Positions 24,201-32,631 of a stretch of DNA of 35,586 bases are shown one piece after another. This DNA is from a virus. Where the stretch lies: positions 1-35,586 of IMG/VR virus record IMGVR_UViG_3300013372_003487; one strand, given 5' to 3'. The notes under the pieces were generated by a model. That model was not told where the DNA came from. It saw only the letters and a program-made list of their open reading frames with translations, and did no database searches. The stretch's first letter is position 1. Each line of letters opens with the position of its first letter. A program made the position numbers and the translations under genes.

Positions 24201-27200
24201 CCAACAAAAAAGAAGGGTTCAACAACAACTTCTGCCGTTGTTGCGTCTAGATCTCTAACCGATTTAACATAACCTATTCGATCTGCGGTATTCCATCCCC
24301 TATCTTTATAAGATCTGCCGTCAGGATAAGAGAAAATAGTTGAGGAGCCGGTTAGGGAATTAAACAGCGGATTTGAAATTATATCACCGGTTATGCCAAG
24401 CCCGTCTCTTTGTCTGATAGGTCTGTATGTGCCAGTAGGATTGGATGGGCTTGTTACACCAGTATCAAATTTAACACCTCTATAGTTGAATGCAAAAGTT
24501 GTGCCTGGAGCCATACCCATTGGAAGCGTGTGTGTTCCATCAGCAGAAGTTTTTCTTACATGAAACACATAACCTTTTAACCGCGACGAATCTGGTAGAT
24601 CAGTTCCAGGTTGGAACCATGTTGGGAATTTATCCTTTAAATATCCGTATTTGTGTGGCTTATCAAAAACATATTGAGAAGCAGTTTGTCCTGTCATTCC
24701 ATCCAAATATGCTTGATACGCAAGCAAGTTTTGACGGAAGTGATATAGAGTTGAATTTACTTCTAAACGCTGACAACCACTTCCATCGGCTGCTTGTGCG
24801 GTGGGCCAACCTGGAGCACGATTTCCGCCCCACCAAGGATTGTTTCCGTATCCTCCACCAGCAACCAACCAAGAAACTCTCGGCTTACCGTTACTTCCTA
24901 TAACATTAGGGCCAGTTGGTGCGTGCGGTCTTAATGCTTCTCCTCCGCAAAAATCCCAATACGATTCCCAACCGTAAGCAATAGTTGTGGGTTCCAACTG
25001 CCAATTTACAACATTGCCGTCTGCATCTTTAACTTCAACCTGTCTAGGATTTTTTAATCCTAACGCCAAGCCTTGTTTTGCAACATATGTTTCATCTCCC
25101 GTCCAAATATAAAACCCATTAACAGAGCCTTTTTCGTTGCCGCTTAGACTTGGAGCAATATAATTGTCAACAAACTCTTGCGGTGTAAGTAAAGATGAAT
25201 CTTGAATTGATGGTGCTTTAGGGCCAAATCCGCCAGAGCCTGTGAATACCGTGTAATACTTGTTTGATATGAACGGTATTATTAGTTTATCGTCGTAACC
25301 AAGTTCGTCTCGTAGTTCTTTTCTAATTTTTACGAGTTCATTAATTGTTAAAGCCTGTAATGATCTTTCTTCTTGTAAATTTTCGGTTGCTATGTAGAAT
25401 GAAGGCATCCAAACTTGCACATTTCGGCAGTAGTTATACCATTTTTCTCTCCAAAGTTTTATTGCATGATTTCTGGATGCTATGTTTCCACCACCACCCA
25501 GACTTACAATATGAGTGTTATTAACTTTTCTTGATTCTGGTTCTCTAGTATCCAAAACTGTTCTACCATCCCAACGACAGTCTGGACAAGTTGCAGACGG
25601 CAAATAACTTCTATATTTGTCTCCTATATTACCACCAGCAACCGCTTGAGTTTGGGGAGTAACTGGAAGTTCTTCATATTTTGAACTTTGAGCATTAGCA
25701 CTAAATCCGCCGTGTTTTGTGTAAACCGGAATATAATTTGGAAGAGAACTTGGATGCCCGTAATTGCCAAAATTAATATTAGGATAGATGTCTCGCAATC
25801 CAGGAAACCGCTTCCCGTCTGCTCCTGTTCCGCCTACAAATTGAGGAACAAAAATTTTGTTGATAATAAAATTACCTACGGAATTCGGATCTTCTATATC
25901 CTCAATACCTATACTTCGTGCTAAAAGAGAGTCCCAACTTTCAGTATTCATTGATATAAATCCGAAATCGCCTGGAAAGTATCGAGAATCTCCGTAACGA
26001 TAGCCTGCTCCGCCAGAAGTTCCGTTCCAATCCATAGCAACATCACCAGAAAGACTTCTAGCAAACTTATCCATTGCTGCCCAAGAAGTGTTTGTTAACC
26101 CGTTGATGCCTCTATGACCAGTTTCAACCTCTGGCCCACCAGGAACAAGTCGAACTTTAGTTTTATATAAAGTTTGATACATGTTATCCCACGAAGTAAA
26201 GGAATTAAACTTAGCAATCGGTGCGGGAGTGGCACTTTTTGCGTTCAGTGTTTGAACGCTGGTGTCATTTCCTTTATTAAGATCAGCGTCGCTTAAAGTG
26301 GGAACATTTTCTGAAAAAGAAGTTTCATCTATTGAAACAAATTGTCCTGTATCCGAAACAACTATTCCGTTGCTTACTGAGGCTTGTTTTGTTTGTAATG
26401 TTGGTTCATTTTTCTTATCTAAAGGAGAATTTAAACTTTTAGCATTTGTTGTGGTTATTGCCTCAAGGTTTTTAAGTCCTTCATATGTGAAAACATTCTC
26501 GATATAAATCTGAGGTAAAAATTTGCTACTAGTTAAAGAACTTTTAAGTGTGGTTAAACTAGAAGTTTCTGGTGGTTGAGGTTCATAATAAACTTGAGTA
26601 TATGGTTTAACTGGATTGTAATTCAGAGTTACATATCGCTCACCTGAAGTGAATCCTGTCGCCCAATCTGTTCGGTTTGCGGTGCTACCCTCTGTCCACT
26701 CTGCCCAATAGCCAGTATAACCGCTATTATTAGAAGAAATTCCAAAAGGAAACTCTCTGCCTGCTCCCAAATCATTCAAGAATTCGTTTTTTAGATCATA
26801 AGGAATTCTAGCCGTAACAGAACCGCGAATTTTGCGATTCGGGTGCTGATACACAATCCAGAAAGGATCTGCGTTTTGGAAGTTTGCTGTTCTTAGAGCA
26901 ACTAGTGGATTTTGAAATGCTCGGTTAAATGATACAGGATTGCCGATGGAATTTAGATATTCTTTGCTGCTTATTCCTTCCAATCCTGCCAACGCAACAT
27001 CACCGAAATCTATTATCCCGTTTTCATCAAGATCATTTCTTATAATAGCATCATGCTGCGTTGGATCATAGCCTGCAAGTAATCCTGTGTTTGGATCGGT
27101 AAACCAGTTTGAAAGATCGTCGTAAGTTTTGAATGTATACGGTGCGTAATGCCCGATTATTGGCACTTCGTATTCCACCAAAGATGTGCTGTTTTGCAAG

Positions 27201-28348
27201 TCTGCTACAGCACACCGCTTAATCTGAACTTTACCGAAGAACGCAAGACCTGCTGGATTTAGAAGTCTCTTTAGAACATCGCGGTAACGATCAACAGTAA
27301 CTTCGCTTAAAATAACATATGAAAAATTTTGATAGTAATGATTATCTTGAATTACTTTATTGGTGCTTAATCTGCCGTCATTATTAGCATAGTAGCCTTG
27401 ATATTCCGCCATTCCACTAACAGTAACAGAACCAATAAATCCGGTTCCTGCTTCAGATTCAATTCTTATTGTTGGTGCAACTTTATAGTTTACGCCGTAA
27501 TTGTCAATAAGAATTTTTCGAATTCTGCCAGAAGCATCAACTTCGGCAACACGAGCAGTCGCTTTAACGCCAGTATCTCCTTCAGCAGGCGTAAACACAA
27601 CACGATCTCCGGCTTTATATCCACTTCCGCCATTTGTTATCGTTAGTTTTCCAATAACAGAGAAAACTCGATTTTCTCTACGCAAAACGCCAGTTTTATC
27701 TGTAAATTCTATTCCGTCATACCCTGATGCAAATTGTCCATTTACTCCACCCAAAAACAGTTCAGCAATATCATTAGTTCCAACTCGATATGTGCTGACT
27801 TCAATTACTCGACCACTTGCAGTGATATCTCCGTTTGTATCTCTTTGAACTACTGTTGCACCAACAGAATCAAAAATAGTATTTCCTATATTATTGCTGA
27901 CTTTTATAGAGCGACGAACAACCCACTTTCCGTCTGAAAGTTTCATAATATCATTTTTAGGATAGTAGAATTCTACGGAAGTGTCGAACAAAATTCTAAA
28001 CAAGAAGTCGTATGTTTTCTCAGTTCCTTTTGCTCGGTAAAATCCTTTGATGTTCTTCATCAATTTTACAGGATCCACAGGCTTTTTAGTTGTTTCTGAT
28101 ACTGCTAGTTTTTCTGGAAACCCAAGAAGATATTCATTCTTAAAATACGAAATAAACTCTTCTAGCGTAGTATCAACATCAATAACGCTAGCAAGTTTCT
28201 TAGGTGAACGAAGGTAAGTGTTATCAGAATCTAACCACTCGTAGTAAGCCGTAAGAAAAGCAACCAGAGTTGGATGGTCAACCCTTACAAATTCTGGTAA
28301 TTGTCCTGCTATGAATGGTGATGTAGGATTAAAGTTTTTGTCTGTCAT
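21269..28348 (-). CDS. Giant baseplate-wedge protein in the gp7 position with barrel-like domains (2359 aa)
   Basis: Residues 1-145 match a T4-like baseplate protein type: PFIAGQLPEFVRVDHPTLVA, AYYEWLDSD, KNIKGFYRAKGTEKTYDFLF, EFYYPKNDIMKLSDGKW. Its place right after gp6 suggests the gp7 role, but I see no direct T4 gp7 signature. Residues about 230-380 are beta-rich (GGSGYKAGDRVVF). Residues 439-450 (DLDENGIIDFGD) form a dockerin or EF-hand-like calcium loop. Residues about 720-1180 and 1800-2190 show the strand-helix alternation of glycoside-hydrolase-type barrels (DFGFISMNTESWDSLL, VQVWMPSFY, VNGFYIWTGDETY; RAIMPFPFNTFAVDDWW, AQYFILDTDGAENVC, PELILYWNPSS). An Ig-like stretch lies at about 1585-1640. 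At more than twice the T4 gp7 length it is probably structure plus enzyme. The ribosome site of ATG 28348 is weak; the gap is 8 bases. Confidence 0.82.
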   Translation of the reverse strand: MTDKNFNPTSPFIAGQLPEFVRVDHPTLVAFLTAYYEWLDSDNTYLRSPKKLASVIDVDTTLEEFISYFKNEYLLGFPEKLAVSETTKKPVDPVKLMKNIKGFYRAKGTEKTYDFLFRILFDTSVEFYYPKNDIMKLSDGKWVVRRSIKVSNNIGNTIFDSVGATVVQRDTNGDITASGRVIEVSTYRVGTNDIAELFLGGVNGQFASGYDGIEFTDKTGVLRRENRVFSVIGKLTITNGGSGYKAGDRVVFTPAEGDTGVKATARVAEVDASGRIRKILIDNYGVNYKVAPTIRIESEAGTGFIGSVTVSGMAEYQGYYANNDGRLSTNKVIQDNHYYQNFSYVILSEVTVDRYRDVLKRLLNPAGLAFFGKVQIKRCAVADLQNSTSLVEYEVPIIGHYAPYTFKTYDDLSNWFTDPNTGLLAGYDPTQHDAIIRNDLDENGIIDFGDVALAGLEGISSKEYLNSIGNPVSFNRAFQNPLVALRTANFQNADPFWIVYQHPNRKIRGSVTARIPYDLKNEFLNDLGAGREFPFGISSNNSGYTGYWAEWTEGSTANRTDWATGFTSGERYVTLNYNPVKPYTQVYYEPQPPETSSLTTLKSSLTSSKFLPQIYIENVFTYEGLKNLEAITTTNAKSLNSPLDKKNEPTLQTKQASVSNGIVVSDTGQFVSIDETSFSENVPTLSDADLNKGNDTSVQTLNAKSATPAPIAKFNSFTSWDNMYQTLYKTKVRLVPGGPEVETGHRGINGLTNTSWAAMDKFARSLSGDVAMDWNGTSGGAGYRYGDSRYFPGDFGFISMNTESWDSLLARSIGIEDIEDPNSVGNFIINKIFVPQFVGGTGADGKRFPGLRDIYPNINFGNYGHPSSLPNYIPVYTKHGGFSANAQSSKYEELPVTPQTQAVAGGNIGDKYRSYLPSATCPDCRWDGRTVLDTREPESRKVNNTHIVSLGGGGNIASRNHAIKLWREKWYNYCRNVQVWMPSFYIATENLQEERSLQALTINELVKIRKELRDELGYDDKLIIPFISNKYYTVFTGSGGFGPKAPSIQDSSLLTPQEFVDNYIAPSLSGNEKGSVNGFYIWTGDETYVAKQGLALGLKNPRQVEVKDADGNVVNWQLEPTTIAYGWESYWDFCGGEALRPHAPTGPNVIGSNGKPRVSWLVAGGGYGNNPWWGGNRAPGWPTAQAADGSGCQRLEVNSTLYHFRQNLLAYQAYLDGMTGQTASQYVFDKPHKYGYLKDKFPTWFQPGTDLPDSSRLKGYVFHVRKTSADGTHTLPMGMAPGTTFAFNYRGVKFDTGVTSPSNPTGTYRPIRQRDGLGITGDIISNPLFNSLTGSSTIFSYPDGRSYKDRGWNTADRIGYVKSVRDLDATTAEVVVEPFFFVGQPFYTSDPRQDSVIWSNVPGYPTGIPSGYPHYGSTLVDGITHGVTSGNGVSNIGITGPHTRHCCGATDASNPFGPASIISMGAQNDPSTFNQRPKFTNLGFPGDIISFGARGATFELVATSYVTGDFRRSTRGEIDTVFALIDRISQDQIQAAVDYWDNLYNPVRTTDFGFEFNAITNSWFAYGPGDRIIINSWKPEKPGTLNCSDSSVKPNISVVTNNTDATMEITYTYTNTCSVEKDMEWPDVPPLNLGDKVEYYDTRVYGPTGGIGAFREYDRNYPIYSVNYPNVAYSPVHLARTKFEGDCCIDNNFAVSASLMEWRPEVYGNDVSLVVTPPQDYPSVVLGGTESVVVRDSEVYDKVAPSETTTTSKWASSWSTPTYNNGPTGSTHITTAFRLTGRVSPNPALDVTLSSAASAKTFLDSVPPQKRAIMPFPFNTFAVDDWWRSTGLTLSNTYMTGDACRNSSGNFIEEDINDPRETEGKTYSPAYAGTQRYISPWLDNTTARYKQAWNSWLTGFSAVGGSAQYFILDTDGAENVCSIWSNYMRKEVSDGTSSKMIRHMNYILNDPRADSLTAGNAPIRGSLKQQLKISSGYTAGQFSNFAAQLTVTGAGPEEGLYKLWNSVMMGMGNYYVNEFFSPPIKTLYPSAKITNWDNSIIQRSDYVSESNGHRAYYNMDVGNAVSPHLYGEIGTGSLATVYEVYTPDQKILEYKPGTTKPFGATPWNALLVDQQHLRAVDRNRIAEAKNKSLQPWIASVKNYGYSGMPAFGGDVSLHDQYWRENVFHTLLHNPELILYWNPSSTTQNDDKYMHDTLNDFNNMTNQQVVDTLSSSNERFVYNTEFLVSGCKTNNNNQNLFRVSVNRNLVSIIDLYGEKYQLGSAEVGVWLLTGANCTAIQKSNYDPLSKTLFIRLNTGTPINSRYKAYTDKYGFQFATVAESQLFPSADPAQPYSSRNSDSGDSTWLSGRYNYIKGLSG
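26999..27034 (-). other. Dockerin/EF-hand-like calcium-binding loop in the giant wedge protein
   Basis: Codes DLDENGIIDFGD, residues 439-450. Asp439, Asp441, Asn443, the following Gly444, Asp447 and Asp450 fit the D-x-D-x-N-G-x-I-x-x-x-D calcium loop seen in dockerins and EF hands. Only one loop is clear. The following residues (VALAGLEGISSKEYL) could form the partner helix. Calcium binding is inferred. Confidence 0.6.
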
Positions 28349-28356
28349 GTCTCATG

Positions 28357-30309
28357 TCAATAGGGAAATGGTGCGCCAGTTTGTTCGTTAATAGTAGCAA
28401 TTGAATCAAGTTCCACATTAAAATTTGATTTGCTATAATCCAAAACTATAATTTGGTTACGCAAAGACTGTATATCGGATTTTTGGGGAATAACGGTTAT
28501 TTTTATTTCAGAATCGGTTCTTGGTTCAATATATTGCGGATTAAAGTTATTTAGTGTGATGATACCAGTATTATAATTTATCTTTCCTATTTTGGTGTTG
28601 ATATACACCTTGGTGGTTCCTTCAATTTTATAAATTCTGATATTCCCGTAACCGTCGTCATCAAGATAAGCATCAACAACTGGCTTTACTACCGCTGCGT
28701 TTGTTTGATCTTGGTATCCAAAAGCAGATGAAGAGACAATAGGAGTAAATCCGTCTATAGGATGAAGTAAAGGATTATTGAAACGAATAGTGTATGGAGA
28801 AGGTTTGCCTAAAAATGGCTCAATTCTTTTTTGTAGGCGAACCGAAATATTGGTCCCCGCGATAGATTTATTTGAGTTGTCTACCAAAGAAGACAGTTTG
28901 GATGCCTTGAAATTTCTACCAAACTTGTCTAAATTTGCGGTTTCAAACGATTCAACCGTCAGTTTGATCTGAGCAGCAAGTCCTGCGGGACTTAAATTTG
29001 TTCTAGACGGATCATAAGCCGAAATTGAATCAATTTCCAGATAAATGTAATCAGGGTCAACAATTTCTGGTTGAATTGTAACTAGATTTCTTTTACCCAA
29101 CACACTCTTTTGAATGGCTAGTTTTTCAAGAATTCCTATCTTGTTTCCATTTTTGGGCTTTATTGATATGAAAACTTTGCCGTATTGTGGAGGATCGTTT
29201 TCTTCTCCGCCCCACACAAAGAATGAATCTACACCTTCACTGAACTCTTTGACTAATATGGTTTTATAATCTTCAACTGTTACTGCTCGTTCTTGAGCCT
29301 GATAGTTTCTTGGTGCGTAATACTTGATTGATTCAATACTCTCTGGTAGAGTTCCCCCATAAGATACGGTTGGATTTCCGTCTGGATCTGAGATGGTGGA
29401 TACGCCATACGATGGTGATCCGGTTGAATCGACCTTTTGAACATACGGTGCTAGCACTCCAGAAACATACGAGAAAGTTCTGCAATTGTTTGCAAGTTCG
29501 CCGTTCGTAAGAAGATACTCCACGCTTATCACATTTCCATTTTCTAGGGCTTTTCCTACTATTCCATCTCCGAAATAAATTTCAAAATTTCCATCTTCAG
29601 TTTCTTGCAAGAAATATACTAGCGAATTCGAGTTTAACCCGTTCACATCGGTGGCTTTATTCCATATGTTTATCAGTCCTGTTGTGTCTGTTACTGACTT
29701 TTGGATTCGGACTCTTAGAGTATCCACATCAATATTATTACTTGGAAGAATGAATCGTTGGGTTGGGTCAAAAGAATTTACAACAAAGGTGTATGTTCTG
29801 AGAGTTCCCTCATAAGCCTTAACATTCTTAACTGTAGCAATTCCACCAATCATATCCACTTTGTAATCATCCAAAACAACAAAGTTAAAGAAACGATTTC
29901 CTGGCAGGGTTGCTCGGAAAATATCACCTCGGTTAACAAAGGCATTACCTTTTCTTACACGATCCTCGACCGTTTCTCCATTGGTGTTTGTTATAGTTTG
30001 TGTTCCAAATTTAACATCCAAAAATATCTTGGAGGCTTTAACTGACCTTGGTGTATAACCTAGTTGTTTGGCAATAGAAACCGTGCTTGAACGAAGAGCG
30101 GACGAATCCAAAAAGGCTTCATTCGCAACCATGTTTGCGTAGAATGCCTGATAGTGTGTATTGTAGGCAAGAAGATCTAGTATAATGTTCATGCCTGATC
30201 CTTCAAAATCAAAATCTTTAAACTGATCTTGAGAACGAAGATAGGTTTTAAGGTTTGACTTTATTGCATCAAAGTCTAAGCCGTCAATTCTTAGGTTGGT
30301 GTTGCTCAT
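28357..30309 (-). CDS. gp6: Baseplate wedge subunit gp6-like (650 aa)
   Basis: gp6 forms the continuous ring of the T4 baseplate wedge and belongs to the baseplate J-like family. Length (650 against 660 in T4) and N-terminal pattern agree: DFDFEGSGMNIILDLLAYNT at residues 37-56 against DYDFEGSRLNVLCDLLAYNT in T4, followed by the ALRSSTVSIAKQLGYTPRS segment. Further family marks are ENFxIYFGDGI-like FEIYFGDGIVGK, APRNYQAQERAVTVEDYKTI near residue 335, and FISIKPKNG. The gene overlaps gp25 upstream by four bases (ATGA), as is usual for a coupled wedge operon, and it is followed after 8 bases by the giant wedge protein. Confidence 0.96.
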   Translation of the reverse strand: MSNTNLRIDGLDFDAIKSNLKTYLRSQDQFKDFDFEGSGMNIILDLLAYNTHYQAFYANMVANEAFLDSSALRSSTVSIAKQLGYTPRSVKASKIFLDVKFGTQTITNTNGETVEDRVRKGNAFVNRGDIFRATLPGNRFFNFVVLDDYKVDMIGGIATVKNVKAYEGTLRTYTFVVNSFDPTQRFILPSNNIDVDTLRVRIQKSVTDTTGLINIWNKATDVNGLNSNSLVYFLQETEDGNFEIYFGDGIVGKALENGNVISVEYLLTNGELANNCRTFSYVSGVLAPYVQKVDSTGSPSYGVSTISDPDGNPTVSYGGTLPESIESIKYYAPRNYQAQERAVTVEDYKTILVKEFSEGVDSFFVWGGEENDPPQYGKVFISIKPKNGNKIGILEKLAIQKSVLGKRNLVTIQPEIVDPDYIYLEIDSISAYDPSRTNLSPAGLAAQIKLTVESFETANLDKFGRNFKASKLSSLVDNSNKSIAGTNISVRLQKRIEPFLGKPSPYTIRFNNPLLHPIDGFTPIVSSSAFGYQDQTNAAVVKPVVDAYLDDDGYGNIRIYKIEGTTKVYINTKIGKINYNTGIITLNNFNPQYIEPRTDSEIKITVIPQKSDIQSLRNQIIVLDYSKSNFNVELDSIATINEQTGAPFPY

Positions 30310-30695
30310 CGTGTCCTCTCTAACAGTATATTGGTTTCCAAAACTTGGGGTCTATTTGCGATGGTAAACTTGATGTTTAAGGTAACTGAGTTTTTGTCGG
30401 GTTCCGCATAAAAACCAACTGCTAGATTGTTTACCCGAGGTTCATATTTTCGTATTAATTCTTCAATTTGTCCTTGCAATACACTATAAACAACGGGGCT
30501 AGGATTTTCAAATAATAAATCTTGAATACCTGAAGATACTTCAGGATGAAATGGCTTTTCGAATCTACGAAGCAAAATCAAATTTCTAAGACTTCTTTTA
30601 ACCGCGTCTTCATTGATTTTGATGGTTACATCTCGATCAATATAATTTGGCTGAAAGTTCAGGTCTAAATCAATGAAATAGTTTTTACTTGCCAT
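30306..30695 (-). CDS. gp25: Baseplate wedge subunit gp25-like (129 aa)
   Basis: gp25 is the sheath-initiating wedge protein conserved in contractile tails and type VI secretion systems. The family motif is clear: LRNLILLRRFEKPFHPEVSS followed by GIQDLLFE (about residues 36-63), then the EPRV signature at 85-88. Length is typical. The gene overlaps the membrane/GAF-like gene upstream by 11 bases and gp6 downstream by 4. An AAGGA lies about 7 bases before ATG 30695. In T4 gene 25 is in a separate cluster, whereas here it sits directly before gp6, as in many other contractile-tail phages. Confidence 0.96.
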   Translation of the reverse strand: MASKNYFIDLDLNFQPNYIDRDVTIKINEDAVKRSLRNLILLRRFEKPFHPEVSSGIQDLLFENPSPVVYSVLQGQIEELIRKYEPRVNNLAVGFYAEPDKNSVTLNIKFTIANRPQVLETNILLERTR

Positions 30696-31353
30696 TGTTT
30701 TTCCTTAACATTTCTAGTTCTATAAAAGAACGATATTGTTCCATTAGTCGTTTAGCATCATCTGGATCATCAGGCAACATCATTATGTCATTCCATTCTA
30801 ATCGTATAAATCCAACATACAGTTCACCTTTTCGTATTGGCAGAACAGAGAACGCCTGAATGTTTTTTGAATCATTATAAGTTTTTAAAGCACTTTCAAC
30901 AGGCAGAGATCTGGTGAATCTTATCTTTGAATCATTTTGCTTTAGCATTTGAATCATATCACTAAACAAGGTGGTTAAAACTGCTTGAAGAAACGGATAC
31001 TCCATTGATACGCCAGGATTGCAAGTTTCGTGCGTAACACTAAACCGCTTCATTGGAGATCCCTCCAAGAATTTTCCTCCGTTATGAAACTGCGCGATTT
31101 GTGCTCGATCTGCGCTCATTTGAATTCTTAAAGACACCAACATATCGTAAATGTTGTTGTGTTTAATTTCGCTAGGAGACACTACATCAAGATTTTCTTC
31201 TTCAGTTTTCATTTTGGCATACTTATTTTTAATGTAGGTTACACCCATCATTATGCCACCCATAACGGCAGCAATGCCTACACCCACATTTGTCCAAAAT
31301 TCTAAATTTACCGCTGAAAGAATCACTACTTTACCCTCCTCCACAGTAAACAT
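30685..31353 (-). CDS. Single-membrane-segment protein with GAF-like domain (222 aa)
   Basis: Residues 19-41 (FWTNVGVGIAAVMGGIMMGV plus TYI) form one clear membrane helix with charged KNKYAKMK after it. Residues about 55-215 look like a GAF-type sensory fold: ADRAQIAQFHNGGKFLEGSP, then FSVTHE, a helix, and AFSVLPIRKGELYVGFIRLEW. I do not know an established function for this kind of protein in phages. It sits between PAAR and gp25. Options are a membrane-anchored assembly factor, a holin-like or lysis-timing protein, or a superinfection factor. I chose ATG 31353 because AAGAGGAAG precedes it by five bases; a GTG at 31383 would add ten residues. It overlaps the PAAR gene by 23 bases. Confidence 0.75.
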   Translation of the reverse strand: MFTVEEGKVVILSAVNLEFWTNVGVGIAAVMGGIMMGVTYIKNKYAKMKTEEENLDVVSPSEIKHNNIYDMLVSLRIQMSADRAQIAQFHNGGKFLEGSPMKRFSVTHETCNPGVSMEYPFLQAVLTTLFSDMIQMLKQNDSKIRFTRSLPVESALKTYNDSKNIQAFSVLPIRKGELYVGFIRLEWNDIMMLPDDPDDAKRLMEQYRSFIELEMLRKNNGK

Positions 31354-31633
31354 TACTGCTTCCTCTTGCCATTGCGGAACCACAACCCACAGGGTCGCCT
31401 ATACGCATTCCCTGACGACTATTCACAAAAACTTGAGAAGATCCTTTTACACTGATGGAAATATGAATGGGATGATCGTCATCGCATCCGTGGGCATGGG
31501 GCCCTAATCCATCGTATTGACGATGCCAACCTTTGCTGTTTACAAATACATTGTTCGACCAAGCGATAACTTGGCGTGGTGGGTGGCAATCGTGCCCGCT
31601 ACAAATATCCCCTCGTGTGCTTACTCCAGGCAT
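31331..31633 (-). CDS. PAAR-domain baseplate spike tip protein, T4 gp5.4-like (100 aa)
   Basis: PAAR proteins cap the central spike of contractile injection systems with a sharp zinc-stabilised cone; T4 gp5.4 is the phage example. Here MPGVSTRGDICSGHDCHPPR opens the protein, SNNVFVNSKGWHR and SSQVFVNSRQGMRIGDPVGC are the two repeated V-F-V-N strands, and GSAMARGSSNVYCGGG closes it. His14, His17, the His46-His48 pair, His54 and Cys residues 84 and 97 are candidate metal ligands. Length about 100 is typical. It shares one base with the upstream stop (TAATG) and has the strong ribosome site AAGGAGAGGA. Order gp5, one gene, PAAR, gp6 region matches T4. Confidence 0.93.
   Translation of the reverse strand: MPGVSTRGDICSGHDCHPPRQVIAWSNNVFVNSKGWHRQYDGLGPHAHGCDDDHPIHISISVKGSSQVFVNSRQGMRIGDPVGCGSAMARGSSNVYCGGG
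31359..31367 (-). promoter_or_regulatory. Ribosome binding site fixing the start of the membrane/GAF-like gene
   Basis: The minus-strand sequence AAGAGGAAG ends five bases before ATG 31353, an ideal Shine-Dalgarno spacing. It lies inside the 3' end of the PAAR gene. The upstream in-frame GTG at 31383 has no comparable site. Confidence 0.7.
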
Positions 31634-32631
31634 TAGTCGAAATATCCTCTCCTTTTCATACCCAAAAGGTATTCTCGGTTTGTAACGGGTTTCCCGTCTA
31701 AAAAGAATTGATTATCAATATTTAGGATCAAACGATCACGATCCGAAGACCAGTTGTTTGTTATAGTCATAGTGAATTCTCGGTCATTGAAAACTCTAGG
31801 ATCACGGGCGTTAAATGCTCTTATTGTGAACCTAACCGTATTAGTTGCAGGTATTCCGTTTGAAAATGAAGATGAAGATCCAAAGGTTGCGTAGTTTTTT
31901 TCTGTAATTCTAAAGTCAGGCGGTAGTCTCCACCTCTCTATAAAGTAGTCTTTACTGTTTGGATCACCCGGATTATCAGGCAAATCCATCTCAGAAATAA
32001 AACCAGAAGCAACGCCAGTTTCCATATCAAGCACTAAATCCGGAGGAAATTCTCCTCCAACTACCATGTATTTGATGTCACAGCATTCATTGCAGGTATA
32101 TCTCATCTCATACCTAGACGCATAAACTCCAATTATGGATGTGGTTGCGGGGCCAGGTGAAGGATAAGCATAAAATGCAACCCTCTTACTTTCCTCCGAT
32201 ATGGTTTGCAATTCTCGAAACGAACCAAGATTTGAATTAACATTTGCGAACGGAAAACTGCTTACTCCGTTTGCTCCTCCAAATAAAATCAAACATCCTG
32301 CTCCAGAATAAGATTGAGAAGTGCTTGTGACAAGTTCGCCTCCTGCACCACCCGAAGCCCCGTAGGTGGTAAATCCGGTAACTCCAACAGCACGACACCC
32401 CGTGCCCTCTTGTATCTTAACTCCATCTATAGAATATGGGCCATTTGGATAGTAAAATTCGGGAGGTCTCATTCCTTTATGGTTGTATTTCCCAAGCCAA
32501 CCTGTCCATTCCACAGAACCTGTATTACTGTAAGATTCAGAGCCATCACTAATATGACATTCCGCAGGAACCGAGTAGATTAAATTGTATGGGCTTTGTG
32601 TGTAAGCACTAACAGATCTAAATCTTGGCAT
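31633..32631 (-). CDS. Unrecognised structural protein with Ig/cadherin-like C-terminal region (332 aa)
   Basis: No family recognised for the whole protein. The N-terminal half is G/S/Y-rich with scattered cysteines (CNECCDIKYMVVGGEFPPDL near residue 180). From there PPDLVLDMETGVASGFISEM resembles the L-P-x-x-L-x-L-D-x-x-T-G-x-x-S-G core of He_PIG / cadherin-like Ig domains, and VRFTIRAFNARDP plus REFTMTITN fit its later strands. The C-terminus (FFLDGKPVTNREYLLGMKRR) is basic. There is no signal peptide or membrane segment. Its place between the needle and the spike tip, with one-base overlaps on both sides, suggests a baseplate hub or needle-associated part. ATG 32631 has GGAG seven bases upstream. 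Confidence 0.7.
   Translation of the reverse strand: MPRFRSVSAYTQSPYNLIYSVPAECHISDGSESYSNTGSVEWTGWLGKYNHKGMRPPEFYYPNGPYSIDGVKIQEGTGCRAVGVTGFTTYGASGGAGGELVTSTSQSYSGAGCLILFGGANGVSSFPFANVNSNLGSFRELQTISEESKRVAFYAYPSPGPATTSIIGVYASRYEMRYTCNECCDIKYMVVGGEFPPDLVLDMETGVASGFISEMDLPDNPGDPNSKDYFIERWRLPPDFRITEKNYATFGSSSSFSNGIPATNTVRFTIRAFNARDPRVFNDREFTMTITNNWSSDRDRLILNIDNQFFLDGKPVTNREYLLGMKRRGYFD

Noticed and set aside
24490-24903. Plus-strand open frame of 137 codons
   Set aside because: It is antisense to the giant wedge protein; the composition looks like a frame shadow and the operon is otherwise one-directional.
31353-31383. GTG start at 31383 for the membrane/GAF-like gene
   Set aside because: The ATG at 31353 has an ideal ribosome site and its product starts close to the membrane helix; the GTG has none and deepens the overlap with PAAR.
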